A stretch of 64,000 bases of DNA from positions 124,001 through 188,000 of the forward strand of contig JAUIBR010000004.1 in NCBI GenBank assembly GCA_030427705.1. Reading direction: 5' to 3'. Shown in pieces: positions 1 through 9,911 of this stretch (position 1 is its first letter; each line of letters starts with the position of its first letter). The notes beneath the pieces are model-generated. The model was not told the DNA's origin. It saw nothing but the letters and a program-made list of their open reading frames with translations, and searched no databases. A program made the position numbers and the translations under genes. Origin of the DNA: a bacterium (GTDB taxonomy: Bacteria > Myxococcota_A > Bradymonadia > Bradymonadales > Bradymonadaceae).

Positions 1-149
1 GGAAGTACACGGACGCCTATAAATGGCCGACGTTCAACATCGCCGATTCCGCGATTGTCTGCGGGTTTGCATTGGTGGTCATTGTCATCGTCCAAGAGAC
101 GATCCGGGGACGCCGTCAGGCGCGTGAATACGCAGACGAAGAAGAGTAG
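1..149 (+). CDS. lspA: Signal peptidase II (LspA), C-terminal end only
   Basis: This is the last 48 codons of an open frame that enters from the left edge and ends at TAG 147-149. The peptide contains FNIADSAI, the conserved block holding the second catalytic aspartate of prolipoprotein signal peptidase. It is followed by a hydrophobic helix (IVCGFALVVIVIV) and a charged cytoplasmic tail (ETIRGRRQAREYADEEE), as expected for the last transmembrane segment of LspA. The enzyme cleaves lipoprotein signal peptides before the lipidated cysteine in the inner membrane, which fits the many lipoprotein genes in this window. The N-terminal two thirds lie outside the window. Confidence 0.85.
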   Translation, partial: KYTDAYKWPTFNIADSAIVCGFALVVIVIVQETIRGRRQAREYADEEE

Positions 150-152
150 CGG

Positions 153-758
153 TTACGCGCCGGCTTCCTTGAACAGCCACCACAATACCAGGATAGGGAC
201 CATCGCGAGGATAAACAGGTAGGTGATGAGCAAGATGCCAAACGCGTAGCGCAAGACCACGTTGCTCTTTGGTTTCTCGAGCGCCTCGCGTGGCACCTCT
301 ACCCGTTCCGGGTTTTCCGACGATGGGGCGGTGGCATCGTAGTGACGCATCAGAAGTTCGACGTTTCGCTTGTTCGCCTTGATGAAGACATCGGCCACAT
401 CACCGACGCCAGGGGCATAACCCGTCACCAAATCAAGCGTCAGCATAAGTCCCATCCGAACCAGCAAACGGATCGGAACGCCAAGTCGGAGTGCCTCCCA
501 AATGATGTACACGCTGGCCACCCAGGTGACCCAATCACCACCACCAGGGATCAGCCCAATGATGGGGTCGAGCCCCACGCGAACCTTGACGATGGGAAGC
601 TCAAACTGATCATCCATGAGCTTCGCCAGCCGCTGCAATCGGGAGAGCGAGCGTTCAATCTGTTCTGTCGGCCTTTTTGTAACTGTCAGGCTTGTTGCCA
701 CGACGATCTCCGTTGGAGGCTTGCCGTCTCGGTGTTGGAAACTAGGTTCGAGGTGCAT
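153..758 (-). CDS. DUF4112 membrane protein
   Basis: A 201-residue protein whose residues ~40-140 match DUF4112: a conserved KLMDDQFELP start, then DPIIGLIPGGGDWVTW and a second related block GYAPGVGDVADVFIKANKRN, separated by hydrophobic stretches. A last transmembrane segment lies near residues 172-197 (LLITYLFILAMVPILVLWWLF). Function is unknown for the family. The ATG at 758 has no clear Shine-Dalgarno sequence, so a later start such as the GTG near codon 20 is possible. It converges with lspA, with only 3 bases between the stops, and is divergent from the gene at 913. Confidence 0.8.
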   Translation of the reverse strand: MHLEPSFQHRDGKPPTEIVVATSLTVTKRPTEQIERSLSRLQRLAKLMDDQFELPIVKVRVGLDPIIGLIPGGGDWVTWVASVYIIWEALRLGVPIRLLVRMGLMLTLDLVTGYAPGVGDVADVFIKANKRNVELLMRHYDATAPSSENPERVEVPREALEKPKSNVVLRYAFGILLITYLFILAMVPILVLWWLFKEAGA

Positions 759-791
759 GAAGGCAAATGCGGTTGCCTGTTGGTGTTTAAA

Positions 792-811
792 TCATGTTCA
801 GGATAACATGA
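792..811. promoter_or_regulatory. Inverted repeat in divergent intergenic region (candidate operator)
   Basis: TCATGTT (792-798) and AACATGA (805-811) form a perfect 7-base inverted repeat around a 6-base centre. It lies between the divergent genes starting at 758 and 913. Size and symmetry fit a dimeric repressor site; no regulator is identified. A second smaller repeat, GGCAA/TTGCC, lies at 762-777. Confidence 0.35.
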
Positions 812-912
812 AACAACCCCGGTAGAGTTGTCGTCTAATGGATGTAAACTGGGAATGTCGGCAATCGGTTCTGACGTTATCCCTGACGACTTTTGCGACC
901 TGAGGTTTAGGC

Positions 913-1902
913 GTGACGTACGAAGAGTTCGAGTGGCACATATTGCGGATGGCTTATGAGGAAGGCGTAGAGAAATTGCGCCCTCCAATGCTAGCTTATG
1001 CGCTGGGATTGCCCCACGACATCACGAATTCGTATATCGAAAAGGCGGTCCACAACGGCGTTCTCGAGCTCGATTTTACCGAGGACGGCGTCATGGAGTA
1101 CTTCGTCCCAGGAATCGACCGCTCTCGACCGCTTCCCACTCCTGTGTGGCGTGAAGAAAGCGAGGTAGAGGAGTCGGAGGTTCATGCCGAGCCTCAGCAC
1201 GAAGACGGCATGGATGGTTCGGTTTCGGGTGCTTTGGTCCCTGCTTCTGCGGCTCACCCGAAGAAGCCGAAATCGAAAAAGAAGTCATCCAAATCTCAGA
1301 TTCCAGACACGCTTCGAAAGCATATTGAGGAGCGCTACAGCGCTGACGGCCGGATGGTCGGTGTCGACGACGTTGTCATTGACGAGGATTCGCACGCGTT
1401 GGTCCGCTACGGTGAGGCCGATGACGAGTTCTTGCCAGCCCGCGTCGAGAGCAATGATGAAGCGTTCTGCGACCCTTCTCGGACCATGTTCATGCGACAG
1501 ATTCGGGTCTATGGCTCGCAGTCACAGCAGGTCATCCGTGACCAGGTCGCTCGTCTGTTCCAGTCGTTTGGTTATCGCGTTGTCGACTCGACGCCAGACC
1601 GCATGCGCTTTGAACGTGGCAGCGTGATGTTCATCCTCGCGTTGGTCCCACTGTTCGTATTGGTGCTGCCCTTGTTTGTGTATTTGTTCCTCTACGTGAT
1701 GGGACGATCCACGATCCAACAAGAGCCCCTTGAGCTTGATGTGCAGTTCCGCCCGGGAGCTGACCCGGAGCCTTTCTGGGATGTTGAACTGACGTTTGTG
1801 GGTCAACATGGTGTGGTGCTTGGCGCCGCGGACCAGAAGGTTCTCAACCGCGAAATCGACACACTCCGTGAAGAGCTTCGTTGGGCGTTGACCGGAAGTT
1901 AG
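913..1902 (+). CDS. Unknown protein with winged-helix-like N-terminus and one membrane hairpin
   Basis: A 329-residue protein starting at GTG 913 after the purine-rich TGAGGTTTAGGC. I do not recognise the family. Residues 1-65 look like a small winged-helix fold (FEWHILRMAYEEGVEKL, then a strand pair ending VMEYFVPG). Residues 70-130 form a charged, low-complexity linker with a lysine/serine-rich stretch. Residues 131-235 are a mixed soluble domain, 237-263 are strongly hydrophobic (FILALVPLFVLVLPLFVYLFLYV), and a C-terminal soluble part follows. It precedes the two kinase genes on the same strand, about 90 bases upstream, and might be co-transcribed with them. Confidence 0.6.
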   Translation: MTYEEFEWHILRMAYEEGVEKLRPPMLAYALGLPHDITNSYIEKAVHNGVLELDFTEDGVMEYFVPGIDRSRPLPTPVWREESEVEESEVHAEPQHEDGMDGSVSGALVPASAAHPKKPKSKKKSSKSQIPDTLRKHIEERYSADGRMVGVDDVVIDEDSHALVRYGEADDEFLPARVESNDEAFCDPSRTMFMRQIRVYGSQSQQVIRDQVARLFQSFGYRVVDSTPDRMRFERGSVMFILALVPLFVLVLPLFVYLFLYVMGRSTIQQEPLELDVQFRPGADPEPFWDVELTFVGQHGVVLGAADQKVLNREIDTLREELRWALTGS

Positions 1903-1994
1903 CGCTCGGCTGAAGGCCCCAAAAGATCGGTGTGGGCTAGCTAAAATTGATGGCGTGGCATATAACAAACGGCAGTTAACTTTACGCGCGATTG

Positions 1995-4900
1995 ATGGCT
2001 AAAAATCTACCGAATCTCAAGCCCGGAGATGTCGTCGCTGGACGGTTTCGAATCGTCGAGATGATCGGCTCTGGCGGCTTCAGCGTTGTCTACCGGGCAC
2101 ACCAGGAGGGCATGAACCGGTTTGTTGCGCTGAAGGTGCTCAAGCCTAAGGCCTCGCACGATGCGAAAATCGTCGAACGATTTCGCCGGGAAGCGCTGTA
2201 CGCCAGCCATCTATCGCACCCCAACACCATCACGCTGTTCGACTACGGTCACACCGATAACGGCCTCTGCTACATCGCGATGGAGCACCTCGCGGGCATG
2301 GACCTGAGTGCCGTCGTGCAGACGCATGTGCAGATGGACCTGAAGCGGGTCTGGAAAATCTTGGTCCAAACGAACCGCTCATTGGCTGAAGCCCATCGTT
2401 TGGGGCTGGTGCACCGCGACCTGAAGCCTGAGAACATCTTCCTGTGTCAGCGCGAAGATGGAGAATTCGTCAAAGTCTTGGACTTCGGCGTTTCCAAGGC
2501 GATTTCTGAGTTTGGCGATGCCGGCCCGAACACCCTGGCCCCTCTGACGCAAGAGGGCACGGTGTTCGGTACCCCACTTTACATGGCCCCTGAGCAGGCC
2601 ATGGCGGAGTCGATATCTCCCGCTGTGGACGTTTACGCCATGGGGCACATCGCATTTGAAATGATCACAGGTCATGCGGCGTATGAGAACTGCAATAACG
2701 CGATGGACGTGATGTTGCGGCAGATTAATGACCCGCCGCTCGCGCTTCCCTCGCCACATGATACGTCACCGTTTTCGTCTCTCATCACGAAGTGCACGCA
2801 AAAGGATCCGGCGCACCGCGTTGCGGATGCGCAGGGAATGCTTGAGCTGCTGATGGACGACAGTTTCGCGCCGTTCATGGACCCTGCGGAGCGCCCATCG
2901 CGAAAACGCACGCTTCCACGCACGCCATCCATCAATCCGCATGACACCGACGTCGATCTCACCCAGCAGGAGGCCGAAGAGGTTTACCGCTGGGAGCTTG
3001 GGGTGCTCGATGAATCGTTGAAGGAGTGCCAGCAAAACAATGAACCTCGGCTCGTTGTGATTCGTGGCAGACCGGGAACGGGACGTAGCAATCTGCTGCG
3101 AGCGTTCTTGCAGAAGACGATGAACGACGAAAAGCTGATGATCCTACACCGTAGTTCGTCCGGTGAATCGGCAACGAGCCTGGAGCAAGAGCTCTCCGTA
3201 CTTACCGGAATTCGACTTGAAGGTTCTGGCATCACCGAGGTGAAGCGAATCCTTGTGCAGATCTTCGGTGAGGACGACGAGCTGACGCAGACTGCTGACC
3301 AGCTCGGCACAGATTCATCATCGCTCAATACGCTGACGACCGTACGCGAGAACATGCTGTCGCGCATCGCAGAGCCCTTTAGAAATCGCGCAGAGCAGGG
3401 TCCGATCGTCTGGGGCATCGAGAATCTTGAGAGCCTCGATACCTTGAGCTTGGCGTTTCTGGACCGCTTCTTCCGGGAATTGCAGGTTCACCCAGCCCCA
3501 GTGATGATCGTTGCCACGGTGCACCCAGAAGACCTCAAGCGGCGCTCAGGTTTGGTGCGGTACACACAGGGAATTCTGCTCGCCGATCGTCCTATCGCGC
3601 GACAGCTCAATCTTGTGCCACCGGGCGAGCGCAAAGAGACAGACACTGCAGACCCAGGCACAAGCCAACAGCTTGCAAAGGTCCTTGAGAGTCTACCCGA
3701 CGATCTCGCAGCTGATGGCTCGTATCTTGGCCAGCCTGTTCCGCTGACAGACAGCGACGATTCCGAGGCCGATGATCACACCGACCGGCTCAAGGTCGTC
3801 GACGGCGCAGATGCCGTTGGAGGCGCATTTGATAAGGTCTTGGGCTACCTTGCCCAGCTTGGCGACGATGTCCCTGAAGAGCTGTGGAAGCTGGTCTATG
3901 CGCGAATTCTAGACACCGAATTGATTCGACTGGTTGATTCCATCATCAACCAAGCCGAAAAGTTTGGGATTATCCTGCGCAACGACAACACGCTGCGATT
4001 CTCGCAACCCGGGTTCGCCGAGATGTTGCGCGAGTCCTTTGAAGAGCTGCCGGATTCAGATCTTTCCCATGCGAAACTGGGCGAGTTGATGCTGCAGTAC
4101 TTCGATAATCCGGATGGCGCCCAGATCCGGACGATCGTCCGCCATCTAACCTTGGGCGGCAACGTTGGGCGCGCGGTCGAGTTGCTCCGCGATGAAGGGG
4201 AAACGTCGTTCCAAGAGTTAGATCTCGACGCAGCGCGTGAATGCTACCTTCAGATTCAGAAACTTCTGGATTCGCACCCAACTGCCGCTGACAAGCTCGA
4301 CATCGGCAAAGGCCGCATACGCTTGCGCCTGGGCGAGATTCACGGTGCGCTTGGTGAACACGGTGCTTCCGAGGATGCGTTGAACCAGGCGCTGCAGATC
4401 GCCGACGTCAACGACAAGGAGATTCAAGGCAAGGCGCACAAACTTCTGGGTGACCTCGCCGTTTCCCAAGATCGATTCTCGGATGCCCTGAAGTACTTCG
4501 AGAAGGCGCGCGACGCGTATCGAAATCTCGGGCAAGCCCGGCCATTCGTCGCGATCACGAGTGAGATGGGTCGCTGTGCGCTCATGCAAGGACGAGCCGC
4601 GCTCGCCGAGGACCTGTCGCGACAGGCCCTCGAAATGGCACACAAACTGAAAGACCCTGCACTGGTCGCACGTGTGAATCGCCACCTTGGTCAAGTCTTG
4701 ACGAGACGCGGGCGATTCATCGAAGCGATCGAACATCTGCAGGAGTCTGAGAAGGGATTTGAGGCAAGCGGACGTGACGCCGAGGTCATCGCGTGCCTGG
4801 CAGAACTCGGAAACGCTGCATTTGCGTCGGGTCGCTACACCGATTCGCGTGAGCACTTCACACGCGCCATCGCGACCAGCTCGGCGATGCACGTCAGCTC

Positions 4901-5654
4901 AGGCGTCGAAGCGCATCTAGGCTTGGCCCGAGCGTTGGCAGCCCTGAACAATCTTGACCAATGCGAAGCGCACCTCGCCGAAGCGCTCGCCAAGAGTGGC
5001 ACCGCACAAGACCTGGTTCGGATGGCCGAGGTCTACATGTACCAAGGCGATGTGCAGCTGGCCGCACAGGACCATACGTTGGCCCGAAAGTACTACAACG
5101 AGGTGGTTGATATCGCGGAGACCATCGGCCAGATGCGTGTCTGGATCGATGCGGTCACGCGCTTGGCGTACGTCGAGCTCGACGAAGGCAACGAAGACCA
5201 AGTCTTCAAGGAACTCAACCGCGCGATGCAGCAATCACTGGCGCTAGGGGATTCCGAAAGCGAGCTTCAGACGCGCGCCCACATCATTTACATCCAGATG
5301 CTGCAGCACGGCTTCCCCAAGACAGGAGACACGTTCTCTACCCTTTTGGAGAGCGCAGACGAGTCCGAAACGAACGCCACGACCGTGCTTTGTTACCTCT
5401 TCCGATCGGACGTCGAGGCTGCACGCGGCAAGTTTGGGCAAGCCCGCGACTATTTGCGGTACGCCCACGTCGCGGCAGCGCAGCTCGGAGACTTTTCGAT
5501 CTTCATTCCTATCGCGCGACGCACCTATCTACTGCAGAAGGAGATGGGGCAGCTCGGCGACCCACATGCCGGTTCCGGCTTTGCCATCGGTGCGTTGCTG
5601 CCACCTGAAGTGGGATCGCGTCGATTCGCGACATTGCCGAAAACCGCGGAGTAG
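1995..5654 (+). CDS. Ser/Thr protein kinase with ATPase domain and TPR repeats
   Basis: About 1219 residues. TTG 1992 and ATG 1995 are adjacent possible starts. The N-terminal Hanks-type kinase (~15-285) is intact: glycine loop GSGGFS near 26, VALK lysine near 48, HRDLKPEN near 141, DFG near 164 and APEQ near 199. A Walker A motif (GRPGTGRS, ~359-366) opens an AAA/NACHT-like ATPase region, and the C-terminal third (~690-1180) is a row of TPR helices. This kinase-ATPase-TPR order resembles the PknK type of bacterial sensor kinase, which binds partners or ligands through the TPRs. No transmembrane segment is seen, so it is probably cytoplasmic. The next gene is a second kinase 37 bases downstream. 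Confidence 0.9.
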   Translation: MAKNLPNLKPGDVVAGRFRIVEMIGSGGFSVVYRAHQEGMNRFVALKVLKPKASHDAKIVERFRREALYASHLSHPNTITLFDYGHTDNGLCYIAMEHLAGMDLSAVVQTHVQMDLKRVWKILVQTNRSLAEAHRLGLVHRDLKPENIFLCQREDGEFVKVLDFGVSKAISEFGDAGPNTLAPLTQEGTVFGTPLYMAPEQAMAESISPAVDVYAMGHIAFEMITGHAAYENCNNAMDVMLRQINDPPLALPSPHDTSPFSSLITKCTQKDPAHRVADAQGMLELLMDDSFAPFMDPAERPSRKRTLPRTPSINPHDTDVDLTQQEAEEVYRWELGVLDESLKECQQNNEPRLVVIRGRPGTGRSNLLRAFLQKTMNDEKLMILHRSSSGESATSLEQELSVLTGIRLEGSGITEVKRILVQIFGEDDELTQTADQLGTDSSSLNTLTTVRENMLSRIAEPFRNRAEQGPIVWGIENLESLDTLSLAFLDRFFRELQVHPAPVMIVATVHPEDLKRRSGLVRYTQGILLADRPIARQLNLVPPGERKETDTADPGTSQQLAKVLESLPDDLAADGSYLGQPVPLTDSDDSEADDHTDRLKVVDGADAVGGAFDKVLGYLAQLGDDVPEELWKLVYARILDTELIRLVDSIINQAEKFGIILRNDNTLRFSQPGFAEMLRESFEELPDSDLSHAKLGELMLQYFDNPDGAQIRTIVRHLTLGGNVGRAVELLRDEGETSFQELDLDAARECYLQIQKLLDSHPTAADKLDIGKGRIRLRLGEIHGALGEHGASEDALNQALQIADVNDKEIQGKAHKLLGDLAVSQDRFSDALKYFEKARDAYRNLGQARPFVAITSEMGRCALMQGRAALAEDLSRQALEMAHKLKDPALVARVNRHLGQVLTRRGRFIEAIEHLQESEKGFEASGRDAEVIACLAELGNAAFASGRYTDSREHFTRAIATSSAMHVSSGVEAHLGLARALAALNNLDQCEAHLAEALAKSGTAQDLVRMAEVYMYQGDVQLAAQDHTLARKYYNEVVDIAETIGQMRVWIDAVTRLAYVELDEGNEDQVFKELNRAMQQSLALGDSESELQTRAHIIYIQMLQHGFPKTGDTFSTLLESADESETNATTVLCYLFRSDVEAARGKFGQARDYLRYAHVAAAQLGDFSIFIPIARRTYLLQKEMGQLGDPHAGSGFAIGALLPPEVGSRRFATLPKTAE

Positions 5655-5691
5655 TTGCGCGTTGCCGGAGTTGATTTAGAGTAATCGCTGA

Positions 5692-7605
5692 ATGCCAGTG
5701 GAGCTAAAACCAGGCGATCGATTCCTCGATCGGTTCCAGATCCAATATTTGTCCGCCGAAGGCGGGATGGCATCGATCTACGTAGCGCGCGACGAAATTA
5801 CGACCCACGATATCGCCGTAAAGTCGCTCTACCCCTACTACGCTGACAACAAAACCATCGTCTCGCGCTTCCTGGAGGAAGGCCGCATTCAGATGATGTT
5901 GCGCCACCCAAACATCGTTCGTGTGTTCCAGGTTATTGAAGAGCCATCGCTCGCAATCCTGATGGAGTACGTCGAAGGCCCAACGCTTGATGAGTACTTG
6001 GCCGAACACGGTCCGATGAACAAACAAGAGATCATCGACGTGATTATCCCGTCGATGTCAGCCGTGGGTTTTGCGCATAGCCGCGGCATCATTCACCGAG
6101 ACATCAAGCCGTCGAACATCCTCCTTCAGGATGGGAATGTGCGCTCGCCGAAGATCTTGGATTTTGGTGTGGCGAAGGTCAAAGGCCAAGGCGGCCAAGA
6201 CCTGACCGCGACCGGCACGACAGTGGGCACGCTCCACTACATGAGCCCCGAACAAATCGTCGGCCACAAAGATATCGATGGTCGTGCGGATATCTACTCG
6301 CTGGGCGTGACCATGTACAAACTGGTCGCAGGTGAAGTCCCCTTCAACGCACCAACTGAGTTTGCCTTGATGATGGCGCAGGTAGAGGCTCAGCCGCTGC
6401 CGCCAAGCCAGCTGAACCCCAGTATCGATGCGGATCTTGAGGCGGTCATTCTCAAGGCGATGGAGAAGAAACCCGCCAAGCGATACCAGACGATCAAGGA
6501 GTTCACGTCGGCTCTGTTAGACATTCGGATGAGTGCCGACCTGAAAGTTGAGCAAACCGTCAGCACCAGCATTTCGTCCGAACTTCTGAACTTCGCGCTT
6601 ATGGCTGACGAGGTTGCGCATGACTCCGACAGCGTGTTTTCGCAACCGCTGCCGGGCGAAGCCAATGTGACGCTCGGCGTGTCGACGATGGAGATCGAAG
6701 CCACGATTCAGTCGACTCGCCCGGAGAAGACTCAAGAGCTTGGTAGCTCCGCGATCATGCGTCTGACCGAGCACGAAGTTGACGCTCTCGATGCGTTCGC
6801 ATCGGCGGAAGAAGAGACCGAAGACATGGAGTCGCTCAAAGCCCGCATGCCGCAAGGCGGGGGAATGAGCAATACCGATCCGGATCGTCACGCTTTGTTA
6901 GATGTGACACGTCCGTCGCGACCATCCGCTGCCCTCTTGGCTGGCGATGACATCACGCGTCGAGACGGCGATGAGCCAATCACAAAGCCGTCCAGAGACG
7001 CAGCACCGCTCCCGAAGCCACCGGTGAGTGCAGGCTATATCCCGCCGCCGCTGCTCGACCCAGAAGAAGATCTGGAGACCATCTCGATTCAGAAGCGCGT
7101 GAAGTTGGAGGCCTTGCGAAGTGGCGTTCTAAACGCGGGTGCAGATTCCAAGGACATGACCGCACCTAAGCTCGATCAGCGAAAGTTTGATGAAATGCTG
7201 AAGGGCGATCTCGCGAGCGCAGAGAGCGGCCCCAAAATGGTCGTTGGCTACAACCCAGCCGATACTTCGGAACGCACGGTGGAGCGTCCACAACGAAAGA
7301 TCCCGAGCCGAAGCACCGCAGTTGAAGACCAAGTCGAGACCACACAACGGCCCTCCCCCATTGAGGCAAAATCGCAACCAGCGCGTGTCACGGGCGTTAG
7401 CCCATCATCGGACCCGTACTCCGAAGGCCGTATGCATCTGAAGGTGAGCGACCGCGAAACGGAGTCCGCAGACAAGATCCCACAGGTGCCACACCGACCT
7501 CCTGTAAAACGCGCGAAGCCTCCGTATTTGGTCATTGGACTGGCGTTGTTTGTGTTCATTCTGCTCCTTACAGTCATTGTGCTCCTCGCGTTTGTATGGA
7601 TGTGA
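5692..7605 (+). CDS. Membrane-anchored Ser/Thr protein kinase
   Basis: 637 residues. The kinase domain (~15-275) has VK lysine at 44, HRDIKPSN at 135-142, DFG at 157-159 and SPEQ at 185-188, so it should be catalytically active. The glycine loop is unusual (SAEGGMAS in place of GxGxxG). A long polar, disordered linker (~290-605) rich in Pro, Ser and acidic residues leads to a single C-terminal transmembrane helix (~611-636), which places the kinase in the cytoplasm on a tail anchor. Its stop overlaps the next gene by 10 bases, so the two are probably translationally coupled. Confidence 0.9.
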   Translation: MPVELKPGDRFLDRFQIQYLSAEGGMASIYVARDEITTHDIAVKSLYPYYADNKTIVSRFLEEGRIQMMLRHPNIVRVFQVIEEPSLAILMEYVEGPTLDEYLAEHGPMNKQEIIDVIIPSMSAVGFAHSRGIIHRDIKPSNILLQDGNVRSPKILDFGVAKVKGQGGQDLTATGTTVGTLHYMSPEQIVGHKDIDGRADIYSLGVTMYKLVAGEVPFNAPTEFALMMAQVEAQPLPPSQLNPSIDADLEAVILKAMEKKPAKRYQTIKEFTSALLDIRMSADLKVEQTVSTSISSELLNFALMADEVAHDSDSVFSQPLPGEANVTLGVSTMEIEATIQSTRPEKTQELGSSAIMRLTEHEVDALDAFASAEEETEDMESLKARMPQGGGMSNTDPDRHALLDVTRPSRPSAALLAGDDITRRDGDEPITKPSRDAAPLPKPPVSAGYIPPPLLDPEEDLETISIQKRVKLEALRSGVLNAGADSKDMTAPKLDQRKFDEMLKGDLASAESGPKMVVGYNPADTSERTVERPQRKIPSRSTAVEDQVETTQRPSPIEAKSQPARVTGVSPSSDPYSEGRMHLKVSDRETESADKIPQVPHRPPVKRAKPPYLVIGLALFVFILLLTVIVLLAFVWM

Positions 7606-8072
7606 AGCACGTCGCCTTTTTAGGCCTGTTTTTGTGTGCGTGTGACGCACCGAAAGACGCCAAACCATCGACAGATCCGATTGGAACGGTGGACGTTATT
7701 CTCGCGGGCGAGACACGCCAGTTTGAATTCACGGATGTGGACTGCGGCAACCCATTGGTGGTCACGGATGCGCACGGGCGAATCCTTGTGCAGGCATTTG
7801 TCGGGCCCGACGAGCAGGTCGGACCTGACTCACCACACGACAAAGGCGCTGCCGCATATCTCTACGATGTGGAGTATCTGGGACGAAAATACGACACGCT
7901 GATGTTGTTAGCGATGCCGGTAGAACAGGGCTCCAAGACCTTCGATTGCAGCCGCAAGATGGAGGGCAACAAGACCGTCTTGACGTGCAATAACGCCACG
8001 GTCCGGCCTTGGTTTGAACCCGGCGATGTTCCGAACGCGGCGTTTCGCTTGGCAGTCGAATGCACAAAGTGA
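7596..8072 (+). CDS. Small putative lipoprotein
   Basis: 158 residues with a short hydrophobic N-terminus and a plausible lipobox (FLCAC, cysteine near residue 16), followed by a mature domain of about 140 residues with four further cysteines. I do not recognise the domain. The start lies inside the end of the kinase gene, and the next gene encodes an outer-membrane barrel, so kinase, lipoprotein and barrel may form one transcript. Lipoprotein assignment rests only on the lipobox and is moderately sure. Confidence 0.65.
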   Translation: MDVKHVAFLGLFLCACDAPKDAKPSTDPIGTVDVILAGETRQFEFTDVDCGNPLVVTDAHGRILVQAFVGPDEQVGPDSPHDKGAAAYLYDVEYLGRKYDTLMLLAMPVEQGSKTFDCSRKMEGNKTVLTCNNATVRPWFEPGDVPNAAFRLAVECTK

Positions 8073-8132
8073 TTGCGTCGTGATCTTGAATTGGTTACCA
8101 CATTCGGCAGACCACGAGTCCAGGAAGGCAAA

Positions 8133-8990
8133 ATGAAACGCGGTTTGAGTGCATTATTCGCAGTGATCGTGGCGATCTTGGTCGCCGCTCCTGCCACCGC
8201 ACAAGAGTTCACAGAAGGCGTTCGCTCCGCAGGGATGGGAGAAGCGTTCACCGCCACTGCATCAGGCACCAGCGGCATCTATCACAACCCGGCTGGCATC
8301 GCGCGCGCGGCAATGTACGAGATCGATGCGACGTTTGAGTACGCCGATACCGGCAGTATCTTGAATGCGTCGGTTGCGGACAGCAAAACCAACCCCGCGG
8401 TTGGAGCCGGCGTCGGTTACTCGTATTTTTTCGGTCGAGATTTTGCGGACGATATCAAGGGCCACGACATTCGATTGGCTCTTGGCGTTCCTATCGTTCC
8501 TGACCGAATTTCACTCGGAATTGGGGGACGCTATCTGATTCTCGATCAGGGCGCTGTTGAGCTGATGAACGGCATCACGCTTGATGCCGGTGCAATCTTC
8601 AAAGTCATCAATGGGCTCCACCTTGGCGTCGTTGGCAAGAACCTGATTGAGCAGTGTGAGCGTGAGATCTGTAAGTCTGTCGCACCAACTGTCGTAGCTG
8701 GCGGCTTCACGTTTGGAAGCGACGTTGGACTGACGGTCTCGGGTGATATCGGTTTCGACATCACCTCCAACGAAGATGTCGCACTTCAATTCAGCGGTGG
8801 ACTTGAGTACGTGGCGATTGTCGTGCCTATCCGGGTCGGATTCCAACGTCTAGACGCTGTGGACCAATCAATGCTGACGTTTGGACTGGGCTGGCGCTCA
8901 CGAGCAGCCGGGTTTGATATCGCGTATCAGCTCGACTTGGTCGACACTGAGCGAATGCACTTCCTGGGTTCCTTCTCCATCTATCTCTAG
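8133..8990 (+). CDS. PorV/PorQ-like outer-membrane beta-barrel protein
   Basis: 285 residues from ATG 8133, chosen over an upstream TTG at 8073 because CAGGAAGG lies at the right distance and the product then starts with a clean signal peptide (MKRGLSALFAVIVAILVAAPATAQ). The mature part opens with RSAGMGEAFTATASGTSGIYHNPAGIA, a signature of the PorV/PorQ/UPF0164 family of FadL-like barrels. Glycine-rich alternating strands follow, with a final strand ending in FSIYL. Probably an outer-membrane protein; substrate unknown. Confidence 0.8.
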   Translation: MKRGLSALFAVIVAILVAAPATAQEFTEGVRSAGMGEAFTATASGTSGIYHNPAGIARAAMYEIDATFEYADTGSILNASVADSKTNPAVGAGVGYSYFFGRDFADDIKGHDIRLALGVPIVPDRISLGIGGRYLILDQGAVELMNGITLDAGAIFKVINGLHLGVVGKNLIEQCEREICKSVAPTVVAGGFTFGSDVGLTVSGDIGFDITSNEDVALQFSGGLEYVAIVVPIRVGFQRLDAVDQSMLTFGLGWRSRAAGFDIAYQLDLVDTERMHFLGSFSIYL

Positions 8991-8993
8991 AAT

Positions 8994-9911
8994 ATGGGGC
9001 TTCGCGGACGCTACGCCCCAAGTCCGACAGGCCCACTGCATCTGGGCAACCTGCGCTCGGCCCTACTGGCTTGGCTGCAGGTTCGGCTCCAAAATGGAAC
9101 GCTCATCCTCCGTATGGAGGATCTCGACGAACCTCGCTGCTCTCCAGAATACGCTGATTCAATTTTGGCGGACCTTGACTGGCTGGGATTCGATTGGGAC
9201 GAGGGACCGAATGTCGGCGACTACGGCCCGTACACCCAGTCCGAGCGGACAGCGCTCTATCATGAAGCACTTCAAAGGCTTCGCGATGATGGGCGCATCT
9301 ACCCATGCTACTGTTCGCGAAAAGACATCCGAGAAGCAGCGTCTGCACCGCACGGGCGAACGTTGGTCTATCCTGGAACATGCCGCGATCTGACGCCCGA
9401 CGAGCTTGCACAGAAACAGGCAGAGCACCCAAACAGAAAACCCGCATTTCGGTTTCGTGTCGACGATGTCACGGAGTCGTTTGTGGACGAAATCGCAGGC
9501 ACGTTCTCACAAAACATGTCAGAAGATGTCGGTGATTTTGTCGTGCTTCGCCGTGATGGAATCTTCGCCTACCAGCTGGCTGTTGTCGTCGACGACATCG
9601 CCATGGAAGTCACAGATGTGTTGCGCGGCGAGGACCTTCTTGAATCAACGCCGCGTCAGATTCATCTCTATAAGGCGTTTGGCGAAGAGCCACCTCGGTT
9701 CTGGCATGTCCCCCTCATGTCTGGTGACGACGGCGAAAAGCTCTCAAAACGAGACGGCGCCGACTCCCTGCAACTGTTGCGGGACCAGGGACACACCCCC
9801 AAGCAAGTCATCACGCTTTTGGCCAGGTCGCTTGGCTGGGATGTTCCTGACGAAGTCAGCGCAATCGAACTACTAAATCACGTGTCTATCGAAGACCTGA
9901 GGAACCTATGA
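8994..9911 (+). CDS. gluQ: Glutamyl-Q tRNA(Asp) synthetase
   Basis: 305 residues, the normal length for GluQRS, a truncated GluRS paralog that lacks the anticodon-binding domain. It loads glutamate onto the queuosine base of tRNA(Asp). The HIGH-type motif is PSPTGPLHLGNLRSA near residue 9, the KMSKS counterpart is KLSKRDG near 251, and the zinc site CYC...YPGTC of this subfamily is intact. The start ATG is 4 bases after the barrel gene's stop. The stop overlaps the next start in ATGA, so translation of the aldehyde dehydrogenase is probably coupled. Confidence 0.92.
   Translation: MGLRGRYAPSPTGPLHLGNLRSALLAWLQVRLQNGTLILRMEDLDEPRCSPEYADSILADLDWLGFDWDEGPNVGDYGPYTQSERTALYHEALQRLRDDGRIYPCYCSRKDIREAASAPHGRTLVYPGTCRDLTPDELAQKQAEHPNRKPAFRFRVDDVTESFVDEIAGTFSQNMSEDVGDFVVLRRDGIFAYQLAVVVDDIAMEVTDVLRGEDLLESTPRQIHLYKAFGEEPPRFWHVPLMSGDDGEKLSKRDGADSLQLLRDQGHTPKQVITLLARSLGWDVPDEVSAIELLNHVSIEDLRNL

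Noticed and set aside
342-806. Open frame opposite the DUF4112 gene
   Set aside because: It is the antisense shadow of a recognised family and lacks an RBS and domain support.
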